A DNA stretch of 64,000 nucleotides from Akkermansia massiliensis (GCF_023516715.1 NZ_JAMGSI010000002.1:310001-374000), one strand, 5' to 3'. Positions 1-8,299 are shown, numbered from the stretch's first letter. Translations and numbers: made by a program. The notes: a model not told the origin generated them from the letters alone.

Positions 1-603
1 AAAACGCATCCGGACCTCCTCTTCATCGGAGACTCCATCACGCATTTCTGGGGAGGGCCTCCCGTGGACGAACCGCACCGGGACATCCTCCAGAAATCTC
101 CGGAAACCTGGAGCCTGTGCACGGAGGGAATGAGGGCGGTCAATCTGGGCTTCGGCTATGACCGGGTGGAAAACGCCCTGTGGCGGCTCCGCCACGGCGA
201 ACTGGACGGAGCGGCGGACGATGCCGTCTGCGTGGTGCTCCTCGGCACGAACAACCTCGCGGAAAACACGGACGGGGAAATACTCCAGGGCATCCGCGCC
301 GTCTGCGGGGAAATTACCGGAAGGCTGAAAAAGGCCGTCATCATCCTCCAGGGCTTCTACCCGCGCAACAGCGCCCGTAAAGATACCGCGGAACGCATTG
401 CCGCCATCAATCTCCTCCTGAACCGTCTGGCCGCAGAACAGGGCTTCCTGTACACGGAACCGGGCCGCGTCATGGCGGACGCCGCAGGACACGTTCCGGA
501 AAAACTCTCCAGCGACGGGCTGCATCCCTCCGCGGCCGGCTATGAGCGCATCGCCGCCGTGCTGGCCCCCGTCATCAGGCAGGCGGCGGAACGGAAAAAA
601 TGA
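1..603 (+). CDS. SGNH/GDSL-type hydrolase, 5' end outside the window
   Basis: The open frame runs in from the left edge, so at least part of the N-terminus is missing. The visible part opens at once with block I of SGNH hydrolases (LFIGDSITHFW, nucleophile Ser in GDSI), has block III as GTNN about 70 residues on, and block V as DGLHPS near the C-terminus, supplying the catalytic Asp and His. This arrangement is typical of GDSL-like lipase/acylhydrolases and of platelet-activating-factor acetylhydrolase-like esterases. In mucin-degrading bacteria such enzymes often deacetylate carbohydrates, but the substrate cannot be read from the sequence. The missing part probably includes a signal peptide or another domain. 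A weak terminator follows. Confidence 0.85.
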   Translation, partial: KTHPDLLFIGDSITHFWGGPPVDEPHRDILQKSPETWSLCTEGMRAVNLGFGYDRVENALWRLRHGELDGAADDAVCVVLLGTNNLAENTDGEILQGIRAVCGEITGRLKKAVIILQGFYPRNSARKDTAERIAAINLLLNRLAAEQGFLYTEPGRVMADAAGHVPEKLSSDGLHPSAAGYERIAAVLAPVIRQAAERKK

Positions 604-615
604 CTCCGCCAAGAA

Positions 616-641
616 ACCGGACCCGCTTTCCGGTGTTTTTA
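616..641 (+). terminator. Weak rho-independent terminator after the SGNH hydrolase
   Basis: A 6-bp stem (ACCGGA/TCCGGT, 616-621 and 629-634) with a 7-nt loop is followed by GTTTTTA. The stem is short, so the call is tentative. The position, 13 nt past the stop codon, is right for a terminator. Confidence 0.45.
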
Positions 642-670
642 TTCATGGAAACCTCAGCAGAAACACCATA

Positions 671-1078
671 ATGAACGAACAGGACGATACAAAACTCTGG
701 CAGATTCTGGGCCATGCCTCCCAGCCTGCGCCGGGGGATGATTTTGCCCGCAGGGTCATGATGCGTATTGCCGGGGAAGAACACGCCACCGCCGTTCCGG
801 CGGAATCCATCCACCACTTCAAGCGGAACTCCTTCCGCATCTGGGGCGCCGCGGCGGCGGCCCTGGTGGCTGCCGTCATCGGCATTGCAGCCCTGATGGA
901 ACCCTCTGCTCCGCAAACGCCCCCCCTCTCCATCGCCACCCTGAACATTGACGATGTGCTGGTGGAAGAAGCCGGTCTGGCTCTGGGCCAGGAAAACCTG
1001 GTGGACGCTCTCTGCGTGCTGTCCTCCACGGAAACGGGCGTCATCTCCTCGGACAACATCCAGGACCTCCTTCTGTAA
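671..1078 (+). CDS. Small single-pass membrane protein, function unknown
   Basis: A 135-aa protein with a hydrophilic N-terminal part (about residues 1-56), one Ala-rich transmembrane helix at about 57-76, and an acidic C-terminal tail of about 60 residues (LNIDDVLVEE...). The in-frame region upstream of 671 is read from the end of the preceding gene and its terminator, so the ATG at 671 is preferred. The topology, with a short DNA- or sigma-binding-sized cytosolic part and a periplasmic tail, resembles small anti-sigma factors. However, no sigma factor gene lies next to it and no zinc-binding HxxxCxxC motif is present, so I do not assign that role. Confidence 0.7.
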   Translation: MNEQDDTKLWQILGHASQPAPGDDFARRVMMRIAGEEHATAVPAESIHHFKRNSFRIWGAAAAALVAAVIGIAALMEPSAPQTPPLSIATLNIDDVLVEEAGLALGQENLVDALCVLSSTETGVISSDNIQDLLL

Positions 1079-1670
1079 CTCCGGAAACGGAAGCATTCTT
1101 CGTTCCCGGCCCAGGGAGCGGAAACTCTTCGCCGGGCAAACCGGATTTCTTTCCTCCCCGTCCCGAATCCGCCTTCCTGAAAACCGGTTTTCTCCGCAAA
1201 CGGGAACACCGGACACCGGAACCGTAGGAACGCCGCGCTGCCCCGGCCCCCACTGTTATAAAGCCTTTTCTCTTCCGGCCATGGCTGTGCCTTCCCCCCC
1301 CCCCCGTCTTGCTAGTCTCCATCCGGAACGGAAGGCAGAGTTTCCAAACCCCGGAACTGGCGAAGAAAACGGCCATCCGGAATAGGGGATTTATCCGGCA
1401 GGAAGGGCGCAGCTATCAGGCCCGGTAGCTGCTGCACCAATTAACCTATTTGCGAAGAAATACATCCAACTGCAACAACTGTATTAGCTGGTAATGAATG
1501 GCATACGCCAATTTTTCATATGAGACGGCCAAAGATTTTTCCCTTTCTTTCGGGCGTTCTGTCCGGATGATACGGCAGATATCCAAAGACGGCCGATTCT
1601 TCCAGGAATCGACTCTTATCCCGCATGAGGATTGTTGTTGCCTTCCCTGGAATTTGCCATGTTCATCGTA
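1079..1670. other. Long intergenic region before the tandem module
   Basis: About 590 nt without a credible gene. It contains one member of a 30-nt near-identical direct repeat (1351-1380; partner at 6519-6548) and becomes AT-richer after about 1430, unlike the GC-rich flanks. No tRNA, integrase remnant or convincing promoter was recognised. Confidence 0.5.
1351..1380 (+). repeat. 30-nt direct repeat, left copy
   Basis: Begins CCGGAACTGG and ends AACGGCCATCCGG. It matches 6519-6548 at 28 of 30 positions, differing at the 11th and 13th. The pair brackets the duplicated two-gene modules. Confidence 0.6.
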
Positions 1671-1688
1671 GAACTAAACGTTTAGTTC
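1671..1688 (+). promoter_or_regulatory. Perfect 18-bp palindrome, candidate operator
   Basis: GAACTAAACGTTTAGTTC is a perfect inverted repeat centred on CG, 23 nt before the ATG of the first 546-aa gene. A near-copy sits at the same place before the second gene. CG-centred palindromes with AAACGTTT cores are typical of LacI/GalR-family operators; that link is an inference, and no such regulator is in the window. Confidence 0.55.
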
Positions 1689-1711
1689 GGAAACAAGAAA
1701 CGATCAGGAAA

Positions 1712-3352
1712 ATGAATAACTATATTCCTCTAAACAAGGCAGTCGGCCCGAAGGTCATCTGCGACGGGTACCAGGCTCTCATCCCTCAGAAGCTCGGAGT
1801 CGATGCGATAACGTTCAACTTTGACGGGTCGGCGTGCGAGCACGCCACTTGTCCCGGTGCTCCGGAAATGTTCATCAAGGTCGAAGAAGACGGCCTGTAT
1901 TATTTCGGCGTAGAGGCCGACGATACGGGCAGCCTTACGATTGCCGGTGAGCAAGCTATAAAAAAGGATGGGACGCAGCCCAACGGCAAGCTGAATATTG
2001 AAACCGATTCCAGGTTCCTGAAAGCTGGTTATTACAAGGTGGCCCTGTCTTACGAGAATAATGCCTACGATCCCGTCAGCAACAATGCAGCCGCATTCAA
2101 TGTGACGATGGACAAGGAACCCATTCAGGCAGGGAAGTATGAAGGCAACTCGACGATGAGGCGGGAATTCTCACCTTCTCCCAAAATCAAGCTGTGGACG
2201 ATTGAAAAGGAATCCAACATTACCTGTGAACCGTCCAAGAAAGTGGAGCTGGAATTTGAAAGTCCGGAACCCGTCTATTTGGAAGGGCATGCTGACTGCA
2301 ATGTAAAGGGCATGAGACCTAAGATTTGCGTGACGGTTTGCAAAGATGAAGCGGAAAACGTATGGAAGTGCCGTGTTGTTTCCGTTTCTGCCGGAGCCGA
2401 ACTAAAGGTGTATCAGGGAAGCTACATTGACCCCTATTTTAATCCTCCTCTCGACGAGGAAGAGGCTATTGAGGCTGTCAACGAAATGAACGGCTACCAG
2501 GCACGAGGAAGAGTGGGCACATGGCACACGCCGCAAGCTTCCCTAGCCCATGAAGAACATCACCGCCGTCAATGGGAGGATGCCTACAAGTTCTATTGGA
2601 AGGAATCCAAAATACAGGAAATGCTTGAAAAGGAGACTCTCTCCTGCGACGAAGAACCGGACATGGATGAAGCCGTCAAATTCATGCAATCGCTTGCCAA
2701 TGAAATGGCGTTGGACCTTTGGACAGAAACGTCGGCCTATGTTCTGGCGTTGCCGGATCAGGCCAATGACAGGCCCTATTGCGCCGGACAGGAAGTCCTG
2801 AACGAAGCAACCGCCCATGTCATCCGTCTGGCCGACGCGATGGGGTGGAACAATGTACCCAGGTTCATCACAAAGCCCGGTACGATTGAGCCGCCCTGTT
2901 TCATGCCTCCGGTCAGCGAAGGGGAAACCCGCAGCATGGCCGTTGCGGAGGAACCGTCCCCCCTGAAGCTCTCCATTGCGGATACTTCCCGGTTCGCGGA
3001 AGGCAGGATTACGCTGTGCTTCCGCAACGAAGGAAATGAGCCTGTCCGGATTCCGGACGAAATCAACGACGAAACGTCCAATTTCTTTTTCGTGACGTTG
3101 TTGAGAACGGAACAGGGGAAAATGCGCGTTCTGAACAGGGAAATCGGTACCATGACCTTCCAGCGGCCCTTGAACTACCGGGAGCTTGCCCCCGGCCAGG
3201 AATACAGCGTCACGATTCCGGTGTTCCTCGATGAAGTCGGGCTGGAAGATTGGAAACAATGTTCTTGTGAACTCGAAACGCGCTACTATAATCAGCAGGG
3301 TAAGGATTGTTTCCTGGGGACTCTCCGGGCGACGGCCAAACTCTCGCTGTGA
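1712..3352 (+). CDS. Putative HExHH zincin-like protein with PA14-like N-terminus (module copy 1)
   Basis: A 546-aa protein of unknown function, start chosen at MNNYIP because the second copy has the same start and the frame upstream reads through the palindrome. Residues 30-130 resemble a PA14-type beta-barrel (GLYYFGVEADDTGSLTI..., then LKAGYYKVALSYENN). The middle carries WHT at 271-273 and HEEHH at 280-284, which fits the HExxH zinc-protease motif, followed by a conserved CAGQ...LNEAT block near 357-366 that could supply a third ligand. The C-terminal 130 residues look like an Ig-like domain. It has several cysteine pairs but no visible signal peptide. The gene ends in TGATG, coupling it to the secreted partner. 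Metalloprotease activity is inferred from the motif only. Confidence 0.6.
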   Translation: MNNYIPLNKAVGPKVICDGYQALIPQKLGVDAITFNFDGSACEHATCPGAPEMFIKVEEDGLYYFGVEADDTGSLTIAGEQAIKKDGTQPNGKLNIETDSRFLKAGYYKVALSYENNAYDPVSNNAAAFNVTMDKEPIQAGKYEGNSTMRREFSPSPKIKLWTIEKESNITCEPSKKVELEFESPEPVYLEGHADCNVKGMRPKICVTVCKDEAENVWKCRVVSVSAGAELKVYQGSYIDPYFNPPLDEEEAIEAVNEMNGYQARGRVGTWHTPQASLAHEEHHRRQWEDAYKFYWKESKIQEMLEKETLSCDEEPDMDEAVKFMQSLANEMALDLWTETSAYVLALPDQANDRPYCAGQEVLNEATAHVIRLADAMGWNNVPRFITKPGTIEPPCFMPPVSEGETRSMAVAEEPSPLKLSIADTSRFAEGRITLCFRNEGNEPVRIPDEINDETSNFFFVTLLRTEQGKMRVLNREIGTMTFQRPLNYRELAPGQEYSVTIPVFLDEVGLEDWKQCSCELETRYYNQQGKDCFLGTLRATAKLSL

Positions 3353-3894
3353 TGAAAAAAATCTTCCGGTATTTAGGAATTTTGGTTTGCCTGCCCCTCC
3401 ATGCAGCGGCATGGGGGGACATGGCCGACAACGGGATTGAATGTTCCGTGGTGATGGAAAAGACCGAGTTTGACGCGAGGGCGGCTTTCCCGGACTTCAA
3501 GCTGGTGTTCACGAACAAGGGCGAAAAGACCGTTCGCCTGTTCGACGACTTCTATCCCCTGAAGGATGACGGGCCGCATATTTCCATAGAGATTTTTTCG
3601 GAACTGGGAAAAGAGAAAAGGAAAAAGGTAGCAGCATATTACCCTCATTATTGCATTGAACGAGGACGTTTCTTGAATTTTATTACGCTGAAGCCCGGAG
3701 AAAAGCATGAAGTGCTCATTAAGGATGCTTATCTGTTGATGCACTATTTTGGGCCTTTACGCCGTCTTCGCAATGGTGAGAACTATGAGTTGGAAGTAAT
3801 CTTTCGGGATGGGTATGGAGATCCCGGTATTTGGAGGAAGTATGTAGGGAGAGAAAATTTCTCCGTGGTCGATCAATCGCCCTGGAATCGGTAG
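3352..3894 (+). CDS. Small secreted Ig-like partner protein (module copy 1)
   Basis: A 180-aa protein starting inside the stop codon of the previous gene (TGATG, 1-nt overlap), so the two are translationally coupled. It has a clear signal peptide (MKKIFRYLGILVCLPLHAAA). The mature part alternates short beta-strand-like stretches (FKLVFTNKGEKTVRLFDDFY, then TLKPGEKHEV). This resembles the C-terminal domain of the upstream protein (RITLCFRNEGNEPVRIPDE, then LAPGQEYSVTI), so it may be a free-standing version of that domain. An inhibitor, anchor or binding partner of the HExHH protein is conceivable; nothing in the sequence decides it. Confidence 0.65.
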   Translation: MKKIFRYLGILVCLPLHAAAWGDMADNGIECSVVMEKTEFDARAAFPDFKLVFTNKGEKTVRLFDDFYPLKDDGPHISIEIFSELGKEKRKKVAAYYPHYCIERGRFLNFITLKPGEKHEVLIKDAYLLMHYFGPLRRLRNGENYELEVIFRDGYGDPGIWRKYVGRENFSVVDQSPWNR

Positions 3895-4123
3895 AGCATT
3901 TGCAATTCTCTCTTCGGATTGCTTCCTGTTTTTTCTTCCTTGAATCGATTGTCAAAGCATCCATTTTGTTCTGTAAAAACCTTCGGATTGAACCGGGGTG
4001 GTTTCTGGCATAGATCAGAGAATATTCATTTGGCAGTCTTTTCGTGAAGGCGGTCGAAGTTCGTCTTCTTATCACGTCTGAGGCGTGTTGTTGCTGGCCC
4101 AGGAACTCTTCATGATTCCCGGT

Positions 4124-4141
4124 GAACTAAACGTTTGGTTC
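4124..4141 (+). promoter_or_regulatory. Second copy of the 18-bp palindrome, one mismatch
   Basis: GAACTAAACGTTTGGTTC differs from the upstream perfect palindrome at one base. It lies at the same distance from the start of the second 546-aa gene, exactly 2453 nt downstream of the first box. Position and sequence are retained although the surrounding intergenic DNA has diverged. Confidence 0.5.
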
Positions 4142-4164
4142 AGAAACAAAAAACGATCAGGAAA

Positions 4165-5805
4165 ATGAATAACTATATTCCTCTAAACAAGGCTGTTGGC
4201 CCGAAGGTCATCTGCGACGGGTACCAGGCTCTCATCCCTCAGAAGCTCGGAGTCGATGCGATGACGTTCAACTTTGACGGGTCGGCGTGTGAACACGCCA
4301 CTTGTCCCGGTGCTCCGGAAATGTTCATCAAGGTCGAAGAAGACGGCCTGTATTACTTCGGCGTAGAGGCCGACGACTCCGGCAGTATTACAATAACTGG
4401 TGATAAGCTTTGCGAAAAGAAGGGAGATAAACCCAACGGCAAGCTGAATATCAAAACGGCTTCCAGATATTTGAAAGCTGGTTATTACAAGGTTGCCTTG
4501 TCGTGGACCAACAACGCCTATGATCCTACCAGCAACAACGCGATCGCGTTCAACGTCACGATGGACAAGGAACCGATTCAGGAAGGGAAATATGAAGGAG
4601 ATTCCACGATGAAGCGTGAATTTTCGCCTTCTCCCAAAATCAAGCTGTGGACGATTGAAAGGGAATCCGACATCAAATGCGAAGAATCCAAGGAAGTCGA
4701 ATATGAATTTAAAAAACCGAAAACTACCTATCTTGATGAAGATAACGCCTGCACAACACGAGGAACTAAACCCTCTACCGTAGTAACGGTTTGCAAGGAT
4801 GAGGCGGCCAAACTTTGGAGGACGCGTGTTGTCGCTGTTTCTGGGGGTGCTGACGTTGTTATACGCACTGGAGGTTACAGGGACGCTACGCTTAACCCTC
4901 CCAAGACCGAAGCAGAAGCCATTACAGCAGTTAACTCAATGAACGGCTATCAATCTCGTCCAGGGGTAGGAGCATGGCATACAAAGGAGGCTTCCTCGGC
5001 TCATGAGAATCACCATTGCCGACAATACGAAGATGCAGGCAAGTTTTTCTGGAAGCACATGAAGATTCAAGAAAAAATTGAAGAAAAGACTTTTAATATT
5101 GAGAATGTCCCCGACATGGATACTGTCATCCAATTCGCGCAAGAATATGCCAACACTTGGACGGAGCGCTTCTGGTTTGAAGTTGATAATTATGTCAGAG
5201 GATTACCAGACGATGCCAATGACCGTCCCTACTGTGCCGGACAACAAGCTCTGAATGAAGCTACCCGCCAAGTCATACAACAGGCGAAAGCCAATGGATG
5301 GAGCAACGTACCCGATCAAATCACGGAACCGGGAGCTATTGAGCCGCCCTGTTTCATGCCTCCGGTCAGCGAAGGGGAAACCCGCAGCATGGCCGTTGCG
5401 GAGGAACCGTCCCCCCTGAAGCTCTCCATTGCGGATACTTCCCGGTTCGCGGAAGGCAGGATTACGCTGTGCTTCCGCAACGAAGGAAATGAGCCTGTCC
5501 GCATTCCCGATGAAATCAACGACGAAACGGCTGATTATTTCTTCCTGACGGTGTTGAGGAGCGAACAAGGGAACGTCCGCATCCTGAATGCTGAAACGGG
5601 AAAAATCACCTTCAACCGTCCCTTGAACTACCGGGAGCTTTCCCCCGGCCAGGAATACAGCGTCACGATTCCGGTGTTCCTCGATGAAGTCGAGCTGGAA
5701 GATTGGAAACAATGTTCTTGTGAACTCGAAACGCGCTACTATAATCAGCAGGGTAAGGATTGTTTCCTGGGGACTCTCCGGGCGACGGCCAAACTCTCGC
5801 TGTGA
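4165..5805 (+). CDS. Putative HExHH zincin-like protein with PA14-like N-terminus (module copy 2)
   Basis: A 546-aa paralogue of the gene at 1712, of identical length. The first 75 or so residues and the last 150 are almost the same as copy 1 also at DNA level. Residues from about 165 to 390 differ strongly. Within the divergent part the following are kept: NGYQ, the WHT triplet, HENHH (again HExxH), KFFWK, PDMD, NDRPYCAGQ and LNEAT. Conservation of exactly these residues in a divergent core argues that they form the functional centre. There is no signal peptide, and the gene is coupled by TGATG to the next one. The role is unknown; a secreted or toxin-type metallopeptidase is one possibility. 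Confidence 0.6.
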   Translation: MNNYIPLNKAVGPKVICDGYQALIPQKLGVDAMTFNFDGSACEHATCPGAPEMFIKVEEDGLYYFGVEADDSGSITITGDKLCEKKGDKPNGKLNIKTASRYLKAGYYKVALSWTNNAYDPTSNNAIAFNVTMDKEPIQEGKYEGDSTMKREFSPSPKIKLWTIERESDIKCEESKEVEYEFKKPKTTYLDEDNACTTRGTKPSTVVTVCKDEAAKLWRTRVVAVSGGADVVIRTGGYRDATLNPPKTEAEAITAVNSMNGYQSRPGVGAWHTKEASSAHENHHCRQYEDAGKFFWKHMKIQEKIEEKTFNIENVPDMDTVIQFAQEYANTWTERFWFEVDNYVRGLPDDANDRPYCAGQQALNEATRQVIQQAKANGWSNVPDQITEPGAIEPPCFMPPVSEGETRSMAVAEEPSPLKLSIADTSRFAEGRITLCFRNEGNEPVRIPDEINDETADYFFLTVLRSEQGNVRILNAETGKITFNRPLNYRELSPGQEYSVTIPVFLDEVELEDWKQCSCELETRYYNQQGKDCFLGTLRATAKLSL

Positions 5806-6347
5806 TGAAAAAAATCTTCCGGTATTTAGGAATTTTGGTTTGCCTGTCCCTCCATGCAGCGGCATGGGGGGATACGGCTGACAACGGAGTGGAATGCTCC
5901 GTTGTGATGGAAAAAACCCGGTTTGACGCGAGAGAGGCTTTCCCGGACTTCAAGCTGGTGTTCACGAACAAGGGCGAAAAGACGGTTCGCCTTTTTGACG
6001 ACTTCTATCCCCTCAAGGATAATGGCCCGAATATTTCCATATATATCTACTTAAAACTGGGAAACGGGAAAAAGATGGAAAAAGCCATAGCTTGGTATGG
6101 AGCCCCATATCTGATAGAACGTAGAGCGAACTCCATACACTTCATTACTCTGGAACCCGGAGAGAAACATGAAGTGCCTATCCAAAATGCCTATTTATTA
6201 TTGACATATCTCGACTTACTCCGCAATGACAAGAGATACGAGTTGGAAGTAAACTTCTGGGACGGATTCGGAGAACGGGGTGTTCGGAGAAAATATGTAG
6301 GGAGGGCAGATTTTTCTTTGGTTGATCAATCGCCTTGGAGGCGGTAA
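5805..6347 (+). CDS. Small secreted Ig-like partner protein (module copy 2)
   Basis: A 180-aa paralogue of the protein at 3352, same length, same signal peptide and same TGATG coupling to the gene before it. The N-terminal half is nearly identical to copy 1, while residues from about 85 to 160 have diverged. It ends DQSPWRR where copy 1 ends DQSPWNR. The divergence of the partner alongside the core of the upstream protein suggests that the two proteins of a module contact each other. That is an inference from the pattern only. Confidence 0.65.
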   Translation: MKKIFRYLGILVCLSLHAAAWGDTADNGVECSVVMEKTRFDAREAFPDFKLVFTNKGEKTVRLFDDFYPLKDNGPNISIYIYLKLGNGKKMEKAIAWYGAPYLIERRANSIHFITLEPGEKHEVPIQNAYLLLTYLDLLRNDKRYELEVNFWDGFGERGVRRKYVGRADFSLVDQSPWRR

Positions 6348-6518
6348 AAATACTGCCTCCTGATGCCGGAAGTAGCTTATACAATCCATTTCGGGCACAT
6401 GCTCGACTTGTACACCGTCATTCTAGAACACTTATTACCTCTCCTAAAAATCCCATGGTCTCCTGCGCAAAGCCTCCCAAAGTCCCTCAAATCGCTTTCC
6501 AGATATAAAAACCCATTT

Positions 6519-6548
6519 CCGGAACTGGTGGAGAAAACGGCCATCCGG
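6519..6548 (+). repeat. 30-nt direct repeat, right copy
   Basis: Partner of the repeat at 1351-1380 (28 of 30 identical). It lies in the 273-nt gap between the second module and marC. No short open frame in this gap looks real. Confidence 0.6.
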
Positions 6549-6580
6549 ACGGGGAAAATTTCCGCTGCCGACGGTTCCCT

Positions 6581-6609
6581 TTGACGTGCACGCCCGTATC
6601 GTTTACAAC
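6581..6609 (+). promoter_or_regulatory. Candidate sigma-70 promoter of marC
   Basis: TTGACG (6581-6586) and TACAAC (6604-6609) are separated by 17 nt and lie just before the marC start at 6621. That start would give a very short leader. No Shine-Dalgarno sequence is obvious in between. Confidence 0.35.
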
Positions 6610-6620
6610 GGGCTTACTCC

Positions 6621-7226
6621 ATGCAGGACTTCCTTTCCACCGTTATTCTCCTGTTCATCGTCATTGATCCCGTGGGACTGGCCCCGATGATTCAGGGAAT
6701 GCTGAAGAAATATTCGGCCGCCCAGCAGAAGGCCATTCTGATGCGGGAGCTTGTGTTTGCCCTGAGCCTGCTGCTCCTGTTCTTCTTCTCCGGGAAATTC
6801 CTGCTGGACCTGCTGGGGCTGGAACCGTCCACCCTGAATATTTCCGGGGGCATCCTGCTGTTCCTCGTGGCGCTGGGCATGGTCTTTCCCGCCAAGGACA
6901 TGCTCTCTTCCGCCGGACGCACGACCGGACAGGACGAACCTTTCATCGTTCCCATCGCCATGCCCCTGATGGCCGGCCCCTCCTCCCTGGCCATCATCAT
7001 GCTGCACGCCTCCCAGAGCCCGGACAGCATCTCCCAGATGACCTATGCCGGCGCCATCGTGACTGCCTGGTTCCTCTCCGGACTGGTGCTTTTCATCGCG
7101 CAGAAGTTCCTGCGCCTGCTGGGGGAAAAAGGGACGATCGCCCTGGAACGTATGATGGGCATGGTGCTCATCATGATTTCCGTCCAGATGTTTATGAACG
7201 GACTCGCCGGGTACGGCGTGAAATAG
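6621..7226 (+). CDS. marC: MarC-family integral membrane protein
   Basis: A 201-aa polytopic inner-membrane protein with about six hydrophobic helices. The first helix carries the family signature FIVIDPVGLAP, and the middle has PIAMPLMAGPSSLAIIM, the second MarC hallmark. The length matches the family (about 200-220 aa). MarC/UPF0056 proteins were once linked to multiple antibiotic resistance, but that link was later questioned and the transported substrate, if any, is unknown. The following gene, menH, begins 16 nt later, so the two are probably co-transcribed. Confidence 0.88.
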   Translation: MQDFLSTVILLFIVIDPVGLAPMIQGMLKKYSAAQQKAILMRELVFALSLLLLFFFSGKFLLDLLGLEPSTLNISGGILLFLVALGMVFPAKDMLSSAGRTTGQDEPFIVPIAMPLMAGPSSLAIIMLHASQSPDSISQMTYAGAIVTAWFLSGLVLFIAQKFLRLLGEKGTIALERMMGMVLIMISVQMFMNGLAGYGVK

Positions 7227-7241
7227 GAAGGCGCGCCGACC

Positions 7242-7946
7242 ATGCTTTGGCTCCTGCACGGTAACCTGGGCTCTCCGGCGGACTGGAAACCCGTCATGGA
7301 AGTCCTGCGCGCCGGGGGAGTGGAAGCCCGCGCCCTGAACCTCTGGAAGTACCTGGAATGCTGCCCCAAGAGCCTGAAGGACATGGGGCGCGTGCTGTGC
7401 TCTGAAATAGCCGCCCAGGACAAGCACCCCTGGCTCTGCGGTTATTCCCTGGGAGGCAGGCTGGCCATGCAGGCCGTTCTGGCCCATCCCCCCCTCTGGA
7501 AAGGCGCCGTATTCGTCAGCGCCAATCCCGGCATGGAGGATGAAACGGCAAAAGCGGCCCGGCGCGCGAAGGACGCAGAATGGGCCGTCAAGTGCCTCTC
7601 CGCGCCATGGGAGGATTTTTTGAAGGAATGGGACGCGCAGGGCGTATTTGAAGGCGGCCCGCCGCCTCCGGACCGTTCTTCCCTGAAACCGTGGCGCAAA
7701 TCCATCTCCCGCGCTTTCATCGACTGGTCCGTGGGCGCCCAGAAAAACCTGGCCCCGCTCCTGAACCAGTCCCCTGTTCCCCAGTTATGGATAGCCGGGG
7801 AGCGTGATCCCAAATTCACTGCCCTGGCCCGCCGGGCGGCGGGGGAACAAGCCGTCATCATTCCCCGCGCCGGCCACCGCCTCCCCCTGGAAGCTCCGGC
7901 GCGGCTGGCGGAAAGCCTTCAACAATTCATCCTGCAAAACCCATGA
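7242..7946 (+). CDS. menH: Alpha/beta hydrolase, probable SHCHC synthase (menaquinone synthesis)
   Basis: A 234-aa alpha/beta hydrolase. It opens with LLHGNLGSPADW (oxyanion-hole loop), has the nucleophile elbow GYSLGGR with Ser at residue 69, an acidic residue in ERDPKF and a catalytic His in AGHRLPLE. The LHG-x-LGS-x-DW opening and GYSLGGR elbow fit MenH, 2-succinyl-6-hydroxy-2,4-cyclohexadiene-1-carboxylate synthase. Menaquinone would be the electron carrier for the fumarate reductase encoded at 37570-41059. Other men genes are not in the window, so a generic hydrolase cannot be excluded. The gene overlaps the next one by 4 nt (ATGA). Confidence 0.72.
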   Translation: MLWLLHGNLGSPADWKPVMEVLRAGGVEARALNLWKYLECCPKSLKDMGRVLCSEIAAQDKHPWLCGYSLGGRLAMQAVLAHPPLWKGAVFVSANPGMEDETAKAARRAKDAEWAVKCLSAPWEDFLKEWDAQGVFEGGPPPPDRSSLKPWRKSISRAFIDWSVGAQKNLAPLLNQSPVPQLWIAGERDPKFTALARRAAGEQAVIIPRAGHRLPLEAPARLAESLQQFILQNP

Positions 7947-8263
7947 ACGATCCCAAAATACCGGACGCGGAAGATTTGAGAAAACTGGTGGAGGAAATCG
8001 CGCAGACCCACGTCCCCTTCGGCATGTACGGCCCGGCCAAGTACCCGCCCAAGGGGTGCCCGCTGATGGACGTGCCCCAGGAATACCTGGCGTGGTTCCA
8101 GGCCAAGGGCTTTCCCAAGGGAAAACTTGGCTGCCTGATGGAACAGTGCCTGCTGCTGAAAGGTAACGGGCTGGATCCTCTTTTTGACCCCTTCCGCAAG
8201 GCCAACGGCGGACGGACGAAGAAAAACGCCCGCCGCCGCGTGTGGGATTTTGAGAGCGAATAA
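7943..8263 (+). CDS. DUF3820 family protein
   Basis: A 106-aa cytosolic protein whose core matches the DUF3820 pattern: VPFGMYGPAKYPPKGCPLMD, then VPQEYLAWF, then GFPKGKLG. The domain also occurs at the C-terminus of exonuclease X-like proteins and in small stand-alone proteins proposed to bind nucleic acid. The C-terminal tail is basic (KANGGRTKKNARRR). It overlaps menH by 4 nt and is thus translationally coupled to it. The biological role is not established. Confidence 0.75.
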   Translation: MNDPKIPDAEDLRKLVEEIAQTHVPFGMYGPAKYPPKGCPLMDVPQEYLAWFQAKGFPKGKLGCLMEQCLLLKGNGLDPLFDPFRKANGGRTKKNARRRVWDFESE

Positions 8264-8299
8264 CCTTCCCCCCGGAAGGAACGCATTCTTCCCGCGTCA

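Noticed and set aside
6363-6584. A 73-codon frame between the second module and marC
   Set aside because: No ribosome-binding site and no family resemblance; it runs through the 30-nt repeat and into the marC promoter region.
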